64,000 bases of DNA, from NCBI RefSeq assembly GCF_901709675.1, contig NC_051095.1, forward strand, positions 13,405,456-13,469,455, written 5' to 3'. The position numbers were made by a program, and so were the translations under genes. The notes beneath the pieces are model-generated. The model saw only the letters and a list, made by a program, of their open reading frames with translations, was not told where the DNA came from and searched no databases. Numbering within the stretch: the first letter of the stretch is position 1; each line of letters begins with the position of its first letter. Source of the DNA: Syngnathus acus (taxonomy: Eukaryota > Chordata > Actinopteri > Syngnathiformes > Syngnathidae). This document shows positions 15,801-29,200 of the stretch, piece after piece.

Positions 15801-18800
15801 CTCAACTTTTTTACGTGTTCTCTCTGGGGTGGGACCGCATCTCTTCTCTTTTCAAAACCACGTTGTAGGCCATTGGTGTCTGTGGGGCCCGCGTTGCCGT
15901 CGTCGCGCTGCTTTTTTCACTCACTGTGGAAATGAACTTCACGCTCCACTCGGCGTGGGTTACTTCTTCAGGGGTTTCAAGCAAATAATAGGAGACTTTG
16001 TCAGACCTTGAAATCTAACACACGAGCACGTTTGTCACACTAATAGGTTTAGCTTTGTCCTGGCATGTGCTTCTCTCGCTCCCAGCCACATCACGACTTG
16101 GAAAACTCAAAAATGTGATGGGATTTTTTTTTAAACCTTATATTGGAAGTATTGTGGCATACTACTTAAGCCACTTTTTTTCTTTTATCTCGTCACATCT
16201 TTGGTTCTTTTCAAGATTTATACTCTAAGTCTCAGTGCTCGGTTCCTATTTAGTGTCTACTCCGGTATCTGATACGATGGTGTTTAAGATAATCCTTTAT
16301 GATCCCCAGAGGCACCAGATAGCAGGTTGTTAAAAAATAGCAAAGGAAGAATAAAAAGAAATATGAAATGCTTATCTAAACTTCATCGAACAATGAAATT
16401 GGTGGAGGCTGTTCTGTTAAAACTGATTCATGAGTTATTGTTAAATGATATTACAATTTATACCGAGTGTTAAAATGAATCATTATGGGGAAAATCAAAG
16501 GAAATGACAACAATAAATGGAGTGCGACTCCACACACTAAAAGACTGTTTACCTGCCCCATTAGGTGCTGCTGATTTGCTTCGCAATAGAGCTCAATTGC
16601 ATCTACCAACTGGAATAAGTAGTATATTTGTTAGATTTTTTATATATTGCTGAAGACAATTAACACAGTGCTGACTTTCAATCATTTTCAAGAGGCTTTT
16701 TCCAAATAATGCAAGATGAACTTTGAGGTGCCTCTTTTATTAGGCGTTAATTTGTTTGAAATGGATGGCACAGCTGGTGACTTATTGGATACGACAATAT
16801 GAAATCCGACCTATTTGTTACTGTTGTAGTGTTTCCAATCTGTTTCCACTCAGTTCTGTTTCCATCAATTCATGGCACTTTTCCTGGCTGTAATCATGCA
16901 CATATTTTAGTTAATGTGATTCCTCAACGAGAATTCCCACTTTCATCCCAAACGACACAGTTAACTAAAGAAATGCACTGAAAAGAGGCCTGTATTCAGT
17001 CACATTCAAGCTAAGAGCCTCCTCCAAAAGGAAACCATGGCAACGTCATCTAATAGCCAATCCTGTAGACCACTCAAGTTTGATTGACACTTGGCCACGG
17101 TGCCACAGAACTCGCTGATGGACAAGTGGCATTTATGAGGCCATTACATGACAGCGTATTCACAAGGCCGTGCTCCGCATTGCAAGACGCCGCCGGTCGC
17201 TTGCGACGCCACATATTTGCGGCATATTTATCAGCTACTTCTTCATGTCCTCAATGGCGCCTTTGTGCATGAATTCTATTTGCAATTCTGCAGTAGTCAG
17301 CTTAAGAGTATCAGGGCCCACATTGTAAAGGACAAATGTCAAACCCCTTCCAGACACTTCTCAACGTGGCCTCCGGAGCTGCGCAATCAATGATTTTTCA
17401 TCCTGCTGCTGAATATGCAAAGAGTCTTCTAATCGCCTGCATGGCTGTTTTTCAAGATGTGCACTGGAGGAGAGAGGCCAGCCACACCCCTCCGCTGAGT
17501 GGCCCTCAATGACGAGAAGAAAAGGGAATGAAAAATCCTGCCGGGTTCTTCCCCTTAATGAGCAAATCAATGCATCTGTCCCTCAAGAGAGACAGGCAGA
17601 GGGGACGTAGTGGGACCCTGAGGACCAGGCCAAAACACTCACATAAGAAGCAGTTACTGCTTGCTGTGAATGGAAGCCTTTTTTTAACTTGCACAACAAT
17701 AAATAGGCTCTCGCCTCACATTGAGCAGAGCTGTAATTAATTCAGCAGTTTGACCTGCTTGCTAGTTTCTCCTCGTTACCATTGCTTCGGGCAGCCTGCC
17801 TGCCTGCCTGCCTCCTGGCTCTTGGGGGCTTCATGTACACATTTTATTTTCAGAATGAATGGTACAGCAATGTACTTTTTCCTTCTATAACAAGTCAAGG
17901 AAACAGTGAGCGCTAAAATAAATAAACTAGTTGACCTTTATTTGATTCAATTATATGTATGGCTTGGTTGTACATTATGGTTGAATATACAGTGCAGTGT
18001 GTAATATTCTTGTTGTACGTGTCAGTTCTACTCTAAACTAACCGAATGGACAAATTAACAGCATAACTACACAAATACTTTAAAGTTGAGGGGCAACAAT
18101 AATTAATCGACAAATAATCTATAATTAATTTAATCAAAATCTATTTTGAGAATTGATTCATCATAGAGACTTTGTTTCACTTAAAATTGTTCAAATCCTC
18201 GGAAGTTGAAACTCTCAACAGTAAATATTTTCAGATGCCTGTAGTCCTCCACAGACAGACTAAATATTTTTGTTTTTAATAGAAATATGACATTTGCAAA
18301 GACATGCTTAATATTTGCTCACGTCTCAAACAAAACTACTATCTCAATCACAATCAATGTACGTATCTGCATTTTCTGCGCTATCAAGTTGAAATAATGT
18401 CTTGTTTTGAATTCAAGAATAGAAATGGACAATTTATCTTTTCCCTGTCATGGACTAATAAAAAAAAAATGGACAAATCAATTCATCATTAAAAATCACA
18501 ACTGTACATCTACATTTAATACAGTTTAGACATGTATTTAAATAAGTTTAACTTTATTTGAGGCTTGTAGGAGAGGTAATAATCATATGCACAGATGGGT
18601 CTGGAATGTATCCCCCTTGACAGAGTTTCACTGTAACACTAACCCAAAACAAAATTCCCCCAACTCCTTGTGGTTGTATAGCTTGGCATATGTTTAGTGT
18701 GCATCTTATACGAGTGTGAAAACAGGGCCCCCGCATACAAAAGCAACAAGCTCATGGTAGGATGCACCTGATGGAAGGGAGGCTGTGGGCGTGGTCGTGA

Positions 18801-20658
18801 GGGGGCACACACATGCACATAAAACTGGTGCAGGTCTTTACGTGCACGCCTTTGAGCCTTAAAATTGGGGGTTGGGTCGCATGTATGCTCTTTCACAATT
18901 TAAAGGGAGGAGCCAGTGGCATATCACCAACGGGTGGGAGACGAGGGCGGGTAAGACCCTCAAATAGTCGCAGTTTGTGGCAGCTCATGCCTTCACAATG
19001 AAGTCCAATGAAGCGAGGAAGTGCTTGCTTAAGGCTGCAGCCCTGATGTTCCCCAGACAGCTTGATAATGATGTTGATGCATTTTACACATGTAAAATAT
19101 ATATTTTACACGTACATGAGGTACATCCTTTAAAAGGGTTATTTTTGCACTTGTGTGAGGGTTAAGTTGCTAAAATGTGACTTAAAACACAGACTGTATA
19201 GTTAATACATATTTTATGATGTAATACATTTTCATTTTATGGAAAAAATGTACAATAAAGTTTCTTTATTTAATAGTGTTCATGAACTTCTTCGCTGTAG
19301 TTGGTTTGCGTAATAATTAAGATCGAAATACTAGAAAAAAAAAAAAAAGGAAGGATAAATATTTTTGCACTGGAACTCTAATGATGTGAGCTGTGATGAC
19401 ATTTTGCTTTTTCGTCTTCTGCTCTTTCACTCATCTCGTGATTTTTTTTTTCTTCCTCCTGCAGATCTGGTTTGCATTTGTCAATGGCTTCTCGGGTCAG
19501 ATTCTGTTTGAACGCTGGTGTATCGGCTTGTACAACGTGGTGAGTGTTGATAAATGTTTTAGTCTACAGACCTTAACACTGCCAAAAGAGCTGCAGTTGA
19601 AAGCATCTCTTCTTCGTGGGATTCTGTCACTAGCATCCTGAAAACTCTCCAGTGTTTTAGTGACTTTTTGTCAAAGCCCAACTTTCCCCTGTGGCCTAAA
19701 CTATGCACTGAATGCGAAAGAACAACAGTTTGGCTTGCCCCTCGGAAGTGTTGTTAGCCTGCGCAGCTATGCTTGCGTGATATTAAAAATCAAAGGAAGG
19801 GGAATCCCGCAGGGCTCTGTCGTGGTGCCACTCCTAATGAAGTCATATTTCATATCTGTCACGACTTTGCTGAAGTAAAAATGTCCATCTGAAGTAGATC
19901 TTCTTGCAGCCCTGCCCCTCACGTTCATTTCCCAATAAACCACCTCCTTGGTCAGACTGCTGGGTGCAGCACAAATTCCTGTGGCTCCGTGGGAGTCTGT
20001 CGGAGGCACTGGTCTGAATCCACCCCTCAACGGAGATATACCCCCCAGAATAAGAAAGGAGCGCGGTGGAGCATGTCGTGCAGACCGATGCCTCTGCAGA
20101 CTCCCACTCCTGATGGGCCCAATGGGAAGTCACACTAAGTGACCCACTCAAGCCGCCACCTCTAAACTCCTTCTCCACATCATCTCAGCATTACAACATT
20201 GCTAAATCATTGCACTTTTAGCCAGGCTGAAATACCTGCTAGTTCAAGGGATGACTTTTGCATGCGAGCAGATGTGAAGCATCCAAAGTGAGGAAACCTG
20301 AGAGGTTCTACAGCAATGTCACTTATCCTCAGTGGTTCAAAACAAATATAGTGGGCCAGAAAGAGGAAAGAATGAAGACAATTCCACTAGAAAGCTCAAT
20401 AGGAATTTACTTTACGCTATGAAGATGCAGTAGTAGCAACGAGAAAGGTTCGAATATCATCCTTGTCTAAAAGCGTGCATTCTTAAAAGATTGTTACTTT
20501 ATTCTTTTTATCCAAAACAAAGAACACAACTGAGATGAAAATGACCCAAACAACACACTTAGAGGGACCTATTTTCCATTGAATAATGAATACATTAAAA
20601 GGTGTATGTATTTAAAACTGACTAAAGGTAAAGTTACATGTTTTTCATCAATAAATAC

Positions 20659-20757
<99 letters not shown>

Positions 20758-23162
20758 TAATAGGTTTGTGTCTGCTGCAGTCCTGATATTTTGTTTTTCT
20801 TTTCCTGTCCACGTGTTTTAATTTGTTGTCCAGATCTTCACTGCCCTGCCTCCGCTCACTCTGGGAATATTTGAGCGCTCCTGTCGGAAAGAAAACATGC
20901 TGAAGTACCCAGAGCTGTACAAAACCTCCCAGAACGCAATGGGATTCAACACCAAGGTAAACTACTTTTGCACAAGTACGACTTGCTGTTTCACAAGCTG
21001 CAGGTTTGCCCTGGGCTGGTGTCCAGTCCTGTATGGTTAGCCAGGCGGAGTAGCGTTAGGGGGGATCAGGACAGGGTGGGGGCCCTCTTGTTAAGATAGC
21101 AATAAAGACGTCTCCTCTTTTAGCCACAGTGGGCTCCTGTAAGCTCCTCACAGGCGTGGTGACCTGGTTAGTGTGGCGTGGAGGTGAAATAAAGACCGAT
21201 TGGCCATGGGGGTCACGGGCGGGCAAGGTCGGACGGGTGGTTGGGCCGGGGTGGGGGGGGAGAAAGAACCAGACGTATTTAAAGGATGTAGCACGATGCC
21301 GTTTGCCATGGAGAATTGTGCAATTTGTTGAAACGTGCAACCATTTGTTCAGGTTTGCACTCAGTTCTACAATCAATTGGTCAAAACGTATGCATGAAGC
21401 GGAACGTGATTTGTGTTTTGTAGTTTTCTCACAAAACATTTGGCGTATCAGGCTTTCGGATGAAATTTCAGAATAAACTTAAAATGTACGATAAACTTAA
21501 TGGGTAAACTCAATATATTTAATTCATTTAGACTTTTTGTTCTGTTGACCTATTGATGATTGAGATCCAACCTGAAGGGCAACAACAAATGCCTCCTGCA
21601 TGAGGTCACAATGCATCTGCTATATTAGATTACTAAGCAATGGCATGCTATTCCTTAGTACGTATGTCTAAGCCAATGAAATTTCTCTAGCCACTGCAGA
21701 TCAAAACTGTTGGTCTATGTTTTGGGCCAATCTAGTCAAATAATCAATCTAATCAATTTTAATGATTGATTGATTAATCATCTACAGACCTTCTTAGGTT
21801 TGAATTCCCCTTAATTCTCAGCATTTCAACCTTTAAGCACTACATATTGTCCAATTTCTGTAGTCCTCAATGAAAACAGACTGGTTATATTTGTAAGCAT
21901 CTGCTTTTACTTTGGAAATCCCAGTTGAACACTCTTTGGGGAGTGCCAGTTTGAAATAAAGTTATCTACTATGATTTTTTCTTGAGTCCAAAAAAAAACA
22001 TTTTATAGATTGTGATTCAAAGCTGTTTGTCTTGGGGTGAGAGGAGGAAGTGAGTCAGGGTGGCAGAATGTGAAGGTGTCACCTTTTAACAACATATTCC
22101 TTACACTTAGGTCACCCACATAAACCTCTCTTTATGTGGCCAGGGTGTTTACAGCGCTGTGCCAGTTTGCCCCTCCTTTCCCACCTCGCCTGTTCAAGAG
22201 TCCACTCAATATTTGACTCAATATTAATTACCGGACTCTGAGTATTTTTTGTGTGTGTCATCAATTAGGAGAGCTACAAAGACAACATCTATGCAACACA
22301 GATCCTACTGTGATAAACAAATATGGGCATTCAATAATTTCATTAGCAGTCATCCTTTGCGGAGGGGCCTTGTGAGCAGGATAAGCATAATTGTGCTTGC
22401 TTGTAGGATGAAGGCTAATTTGGGCAGCATCTAACCAGCAAGAAGGGGTGTATTGCCTTCCGTGGACACAGCGAGATAGTGAGGCAATCCTCGGTGGGGT
22501 GGGAGGTTGGAGGGTGTGTCTGTGAGCGCAATTGGACTTTGGTAAGCTATAGGATAGGAAAGGTGAGAGGTCGGGCCACTGAGGCCAACATGCAGACGCA
22601 ACGGCCTAGGATTCAGCCCAGTTCTATTTAAAGTGCTGCCATTCAAACCTGTGAAAATCCGCCAAAGGGTGACAACTTGTCCCGCATGAAGCTTTACAGA
22701 CAGATTTGCTGAATCAGTCAAAAACTGTGTTTAAAATCCACTCACTGAAAAGAGGCCAGTACAATTTATTTTTGAAGTATCGGTGTTAATGTCTTTGTAA
22801 CAACAACACGGACGTCCAAAGGCGGGCGTAGAATATATTTCACAGTAATTTCGCGCTACATTGCCCATTTGTGTTTTACTTGGCACCGGCTGTGTGGAAT
22901 GTATATACAGAGCAAGTTGGTTTTAGGCTCGATGTGGAAGACTCATCCTATGTCTGCATATACCTTGAACGAACGAACGTGCGTGCGTGTGTGTTCAAGA
23001 GCAAACTCTGCTTACTTAAGGCTTAAGCTTACTTGACACCCAAAAATGCAGAGTCTTAATGAAATTAGGTTAAACTTATATCAGTCAATGAATCAGTCAG
23101 TAACAACTTGGAGCTAGGACACCTCACTGTGAATTGGCTTCACACTGGGTGCGAAGAAGTTA

Positions 23163-23211
<49 letters not shown>

Positions 23212-26200
23212 TCTGAGATTTCAGAAGTGTTTATCAAACTTGCAGCCCTTAAAAATAAAGTAAGTGTTGTATAAAAAATAATTGGTTTAAAGACCACAGC
23301 CTACTCCTTTGCATGCCGCTTTTTCCTTCCAGAATACATTTTAGACTGCTTTCACTTCACTGCCCCCCACCCAGTCGCACCCACAGAGGATATACAACGT
23401 GTCTGTCAGCGGGGTGGCTATTGATAGTGGGGGCCCCGACAAAACCGCCACTTAGCCTAGCGCTGGGCTAGCACAAAGGGTCCAGGTCAGAGGTTGCCTG
23501 GTAGGCAGGAGTTCCCCGCACTCTTTTGTATCCCACCCTCTCTCTTTCTTTCTTGTTGGAATTTTCAACCATCTCCAACCCCCCTCTTTTTTCTTTTTTT
23601 TCATTTGCAGGTTTTCTGGGCTCATTGTCTGAACGGCCTCTTCCATTCCGTCATTCTCTTCTGGTTCCCTCTCAAAGCCTTCCAGCACGGTGAGCAGCTC
23701 CCGGAGATTCACGACGAGGAGCGAGTGCAGTCAGCGTCGCATACTTTGTCTTAATTAGCGCTTTCTGCATGCGTCCGCTGGCCAATTGCTAACATGTGTG
23801 CGCTGTCCTCCAGTCACAACGGGACACGCACTCCATATCGTTTTAGCACCACTTCTTCATTCCAATGCATTTCAATGAGGCTTTAGGGGATTGTTTTAGG
23901 GTCAAACGCAGTGGAATGCTCCAAAAGTAATACAATGTAGAGTTCAAACTCAGTTTTCTGCAAAATGTGCTTCAAAAGTCAAATGTCAGCAAATGTTGCC
24001 CGACTTCACGTTAAATGCAGATATTAATGTAAATAGAAAAACGCCTAAATCACACTGGACAGTGTAAAGTGTGACTATCGGGCAGCTTCAAATTGATAAT
24101 TTAGTTTTCCCACATTCCATGAACACGCATGAAGACTCTCCTGTAAAATGTCTCTTGATGTGAATGTCAGTCAGAGCGCATTTCACGCTCAAACGAAGCT
24201 GGGATAGACTCCAACTCACCCTCCATACTGTGTTGACCGCCATATCACATGTTTTTAAGCAATCATGTTATTGTCCTGATATTTTATACTTACTCTAATA
24301 CTCTCACGTAAGAAAAGAGAGAATCACCAATGCACTTTTCAGCCATTACTTGAAAGCCAGGGGAATAGTAAAACACAAAAGACAATAAACCCATTGTTGC
24401 AACAGCTGCTGTTGACCACAGCTCACACACAGACACTCGCTGGTGGTGAGTCAACAAGTCACTGTGTGTTTTTTAAAGAGCCTGAGTGTGTGGCAGTACT
24501 AAAAAGATTTTTTTTTTTTTTATTATTCTGTGTATTGTGTATTTTCACCTATCGCAGGTGGGTCTGGAAGGTATTCCCATGTCAAACGGTTAAAAATGTA
24601 AAAGCCAGGTGACCATTAACGTAGACATCGAAAAAAGCTGTCTGCTTGTAAAAATGTAAAAGCCAGTTGACCATTTATGGTAGGCATTAAAACCAAAATG
24701 TTATTGTACATGTATGACGGACTTCATTCACCATGTTGTCTAACCTCTTATCTGAAACTCCTTTCAATCCCCTCCCAGACACTGTGTTTGGCAACGGAAG
24801 AACTCCTGACTATCTCCTTTTAGGAAACATGGTTTACACAGTAAGTAAGCAACAATCAAGCAGACACACAAACATTTGACGAATCCACAAGGACATTTTG
24901 GGTGTCAAAGCATGTACATTCATGTTGTTGTCATATTTGTGTCCCCGCAGTTTGTGGTCATCACAGTTTGCCTTAAAGCGGGCCTGGAAACCTCATCCTG
25001 GACCATGGTAGATATGAGTAGTATGAAACTCTCTTCTGTAGTACTCGCAGACAACTTGTTCAACTGATATTTATGAATTAGAGATGTTACAAACAAAGTC
25101 ACATCACAAATTGTCTGTTTGCAACTTCCGACTTTTTCTCATAAAATCAAGACTTTCTTTTCACCCTGTCATGATACTTTGTCACAGATATTTAGAATCA
25201 TATTGGAAATGTTTCTTGTAAAACTATGTACATCTTACGCATAGCTAAAGCCTTTTCATAAGTCACAATCATTCAAGTTTATTAAGACTTTTCAAGAATT
25301 TTTCTTGCAGAATGCCAACTTGATAAAATTTGCAAAACTTGTGCTTTTTCCCCCCAGAAGGCAATTTTATTCACATAAAATTCTATTATTCTCGTACATT
25401 TAAACCTTTGTGCTTGTAATACAACAACTTTATGTTATATCCCTCCTAGGATTACATTATTCTCATAAAATATTATTTTTTGCATGCAGTACTTTATTCG
25501 TTCACAACATCACTTTTTTCCTGTAAAATTAGAACTGAATTACATTTGTTCTTTTTTCTCTGCATTCTAATACTCATTAATTAGTGTTTATAGTTTTCTC
25601 CCAGCATTCCAGTTGTATAAAGAGCATTACTAATTTAGCCACCGCAACATATCGAAATTTAATTCAATGCTGTACTTTGGTGATTGCAGTTCAGTCACAT
25701 TGCCATCTGGGGCAGCATTTGCCTGTGGGTGGTGTTCTTCGTCATCTACTCGTCCCTGTGGCCCCTCATCCCTCTGGCCCCAGACATGTCGGGCGAGGTA
25801 AGCGTACGCGCCCACACACCTGCGTTACCTCACAATCGACTGTGCGGCAGACGCTCGCGAGCGCACCTTTGTAAGAAGAACCAGAGGCCGGGAGCATGTC
25901 AGAATCCGGCTTGTGTTGCATAATGACTTAATTGGGCCAATTAGGCGGCTGTTTGTGTTACGCCGGCCTCCCTCGTCGCTGAGTATCCGCAGGTGACGTT
26001 GTGACAGCGAGGCAGTCTGGTAGCAAAACAAATGGTGGCGAGGTGAGGCGAGTAGCGCTTGTGTCGCAGGAAACAGACGACCGTGAAACTGTTTGCCTTT
26101 TTTTTTTTTTTTTTGGAAACCATTTTCTTTCCGTGGCCTTTGCGTCTTCTGACTGCGGACCGTGTCGACAAGTGATGTTTTCCAGCACATTCTGAGTTCT

Positions 26201-29200
26201 CATCATCATAAAGTACCAAAATCCCGGCAGGAAGTTGCTCTACACGCACACATTCCTTTGGCGTGGGTTGTTTATGACAGGTGGTGCGTTCAATAAATTT
26301 CATATTATTTTCCTTGCATGTTTATATTTGACTTATGCCATGAATGGTAAAAAACACTTGAGAACTGGTAGATACTGCTGCGTTGGTTAGCTTGGAGTGG
26401 ACCCATGCTCAGAAGTTAGCTCTTTTTCCTCGAAGTGTCTAATGATTGCCTTTCCCGAGAGAGTTTTGGTCTCGTGTTGAGTCTGACAGTCTTGAGCACG
26501 TGTGACACAATAGCCGCACACGCACACACTAGCATGTAGTTGTGTGTGTCCGTGTTGAGTTGACTCTATTTCTCCTTGCTCCATGCTTTCGTCCGTGCCC
26601 TGCGGTACTCCACTGAGCACCCTAATGTTGTCCTGGGACAAGCTGGTAACCTTACACAACAGATGACTCCTACTCCCTCCTTTCCTTTATGCGCCCCAAC
26701 TCAGAGATGCCAGTGCATCATCAAAGAAGCGCACATTTTTCTTTCTTTGTATGAAATCCGAAACTGCATCACAGACAAGAACATCCTTAAGACCTGAAGC
26801 AGAAACACACCATTTTTCTCAAAGACCCTTGATGTCAAGTTCAATTCTGCCTTCACCTCTCTCTGCTCTTCCTGGACTACTTGCTGCGTCCGCATGTTTT
26901 TCCCCTTTTTGTCTAGCACTGCCATGGGCGAAAACAGCCCCCGGGCACCAGAACTTTTCATTTGCCATGTGTTGTGATGGTAACACATTCATCAATGTCA
27001 GTCGGAATATATTTGCTCTTGACAGGACAGGTGCAGAATCCATCCATCACAATAACACGCACGCACACACTCACACATTCTTCAAATGTCACACATTGAT
27101 AAAAAACGATACACTTGAGAATAGAATTTGTGTAGAAACTGTATGCGAATGCTGAAATTTGATGCTCAATTGATTTACTGTGTCGTAAATTGAATTATGA
27201 AATGTAGAAAGTGGGACATAAAGTGATTTGAAGCTGTCAAATGTTGGAGGAGGTGGTATACAGTACTGTATATGTAAAATATGTCTTGCGTTGGAGATTT
27301 TATGCAAAAACTGGAACATTGGAGAAAATCATGGATGGTGACGGACATGTCCTGAATTAGCTGATCAGATTCAAGTTGGTTTTAATTGTTTGATAAATGT
27401 TACTGGACATTATAAATATTTAAAATATCTCTTAATTTGTTGCAAAAATGTGGAACGGTAGGAATTGTGGGAATTTATGGCAAATAGTAGCCTAAATGTT
27501 CTATTTGGATGATTGAATGTTTGTAGCATGCAGTGGTGCTGATGTCTGATCAGTGCATGTTACTTTCTCGCTATAAGATCCAATCAAACTTTACGAGATA
27601 ATCACTTTTTGTCAAAATTCCAAAAGTGCATTGCAATTGAAATGCTCTCAAGGGCCTTGTTGTTGCGAGTATGTTTTCAGGGGTGTGTGAAACAAACACA
27701 TTTCCTGTTCTAGTATTGACTGCTGTCCAAGACTTAGTCTCTCTATGTGATGTTTTTCCACATGTGTGCTTCAGTGGCTGCTGCATCGTTACAGATTCCG
27801 CTCAGCCGCTCGACTGGACATTGAATAACAGACTGCAATGTACAGTTTGAGGGACAAAACCATCCTCGGTCTTGCCCAAACATTGCAAATCACATTGCTG
27901 ACTTTTACGTGTTGAAGGTTTGTGTGTGCACATGTGCGTGCGTGCGTGCGTGCGTGCGCGCGTGCGTGTGTGTTGGTTAAAACATGCAGAGAGGATGGAC
28001 GAGTTGAGCAAGAAGGTCTCTGTTTGCTTTCCCTGCTGGAGCGCTTTTGTGGCATTATTGGCAGATTTGTCTGCACCGATGTTGTTTTAGGGGCTGGCCC
28101 GTGTTGAAGTGGCTGTCAGTGCCGTATTAAATAAGGAGCAGGAACTTTGTTTTGACTGTTTTTTTTCATGTCACTATTATTTGCTGTCCATACGTCATCG
28201 CAGGCGTTGAGTTGAATGGTGCGGAAGCCATTGAAGTCTGCTTGAGCCATTATGAGTGCGAAAGTCCCCAACGTTACATTTCGGTTTCACGTATAGCAGA
28301 TTTGACAGAGCACCATTAGAGAGAAAAAGAATAAGAACACATTTAAAAATGAAAGAACTTTCCTAATGCCACATCTGCTGTACTTGCTTGCATTTTCTTT
28401 GAGCACTTCAGCTTCCTGCCACGTTTGTACAAAACGCATGATGATGAAAATTGACCGATACTACACTTACCTCTTCACCAGCTTGACATATGCCTCCGGG
28501 GTAGCAGCCCTGTCATCTTTCCTTCTGGCGAGCAGCAAATTACGAGCTGAGCCAGCACGCTCCGGTGTAGAAGCCAGTGCCCTGAATAAGGAGAAGTAAT
28601 GAATGGTTTAATCAAGTATCACTTTTGTTGTCCTTTTGATGACTGCTTCTATTCTCATGAAAGAGTCTTACTTCCTTTAACCCACTTGATTTTCAACCAG
28701 TTGAGCACTCCTTTTCCAAATTTTCCTTAGATGTGAACATGAGTGTGATGGTTAATTGTCTGGTGACCTGTCCAGTTACTGTATGCATACTGTATGCAAC
28801 CACTGATGAGAACGAATAGTGTATAAAATGGATGAATGGAAGAAGTGAACGGTGTTCTTGCATTTGTCTGTGCAAGGTTCAAATTGGACCCTTAGGTGGC
28901 ATCAAGTCTTAATCTTCCTTCTGATCATAAGCCTTTTCGGTGCTCCCAACTTTTTGGCAACAGCTTGGGCAAGAATGTTTTCTCCAAACACTCCAGACCA
29001 GTCAGTTCATCTATTGGTTTGTCCTGAAAGTACAGCCCTGCTTCTGTCCCACAGGACCCCTTTCGAGGGCCGCCCCTGTTATGAGGCATCACTCAGGCTT
29101 GCTGAATAGCAATGTTTCTTGTTGCTTTGTTTGCATTCTTTTAAGATTCATTTCAGTAAACTTGTCATGTGGTGTCTATTCATTCTCTCGGACTCTAACC

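Larger units (their letters stand above)
9113..19464 (+). other. Three ATP8A1 introns (9113-11961, 12146-14265, 14377-19464) with their exons
   Basis: The intronic parts show AT-rich unique sequence, an ATAATAAATAA-rich run at 9296-9362, a CTGC repeat at about 17788-17812, and a possible transposon scrap at 18589-18630. I see no further gene. Confidence 0.7.

Noticed and set aside
19790-20180. GC-richer stretch with overlapping open frames in an ATP8A1 intron
   Set aside because: No recognisable protein, no conserved motif and no convincing splice sites in phase with ATP8A1.
20579-20821. Open frame encoding a long Tyr-Ile run
   Set aside because: Translation of the (TA)n microsatellite.
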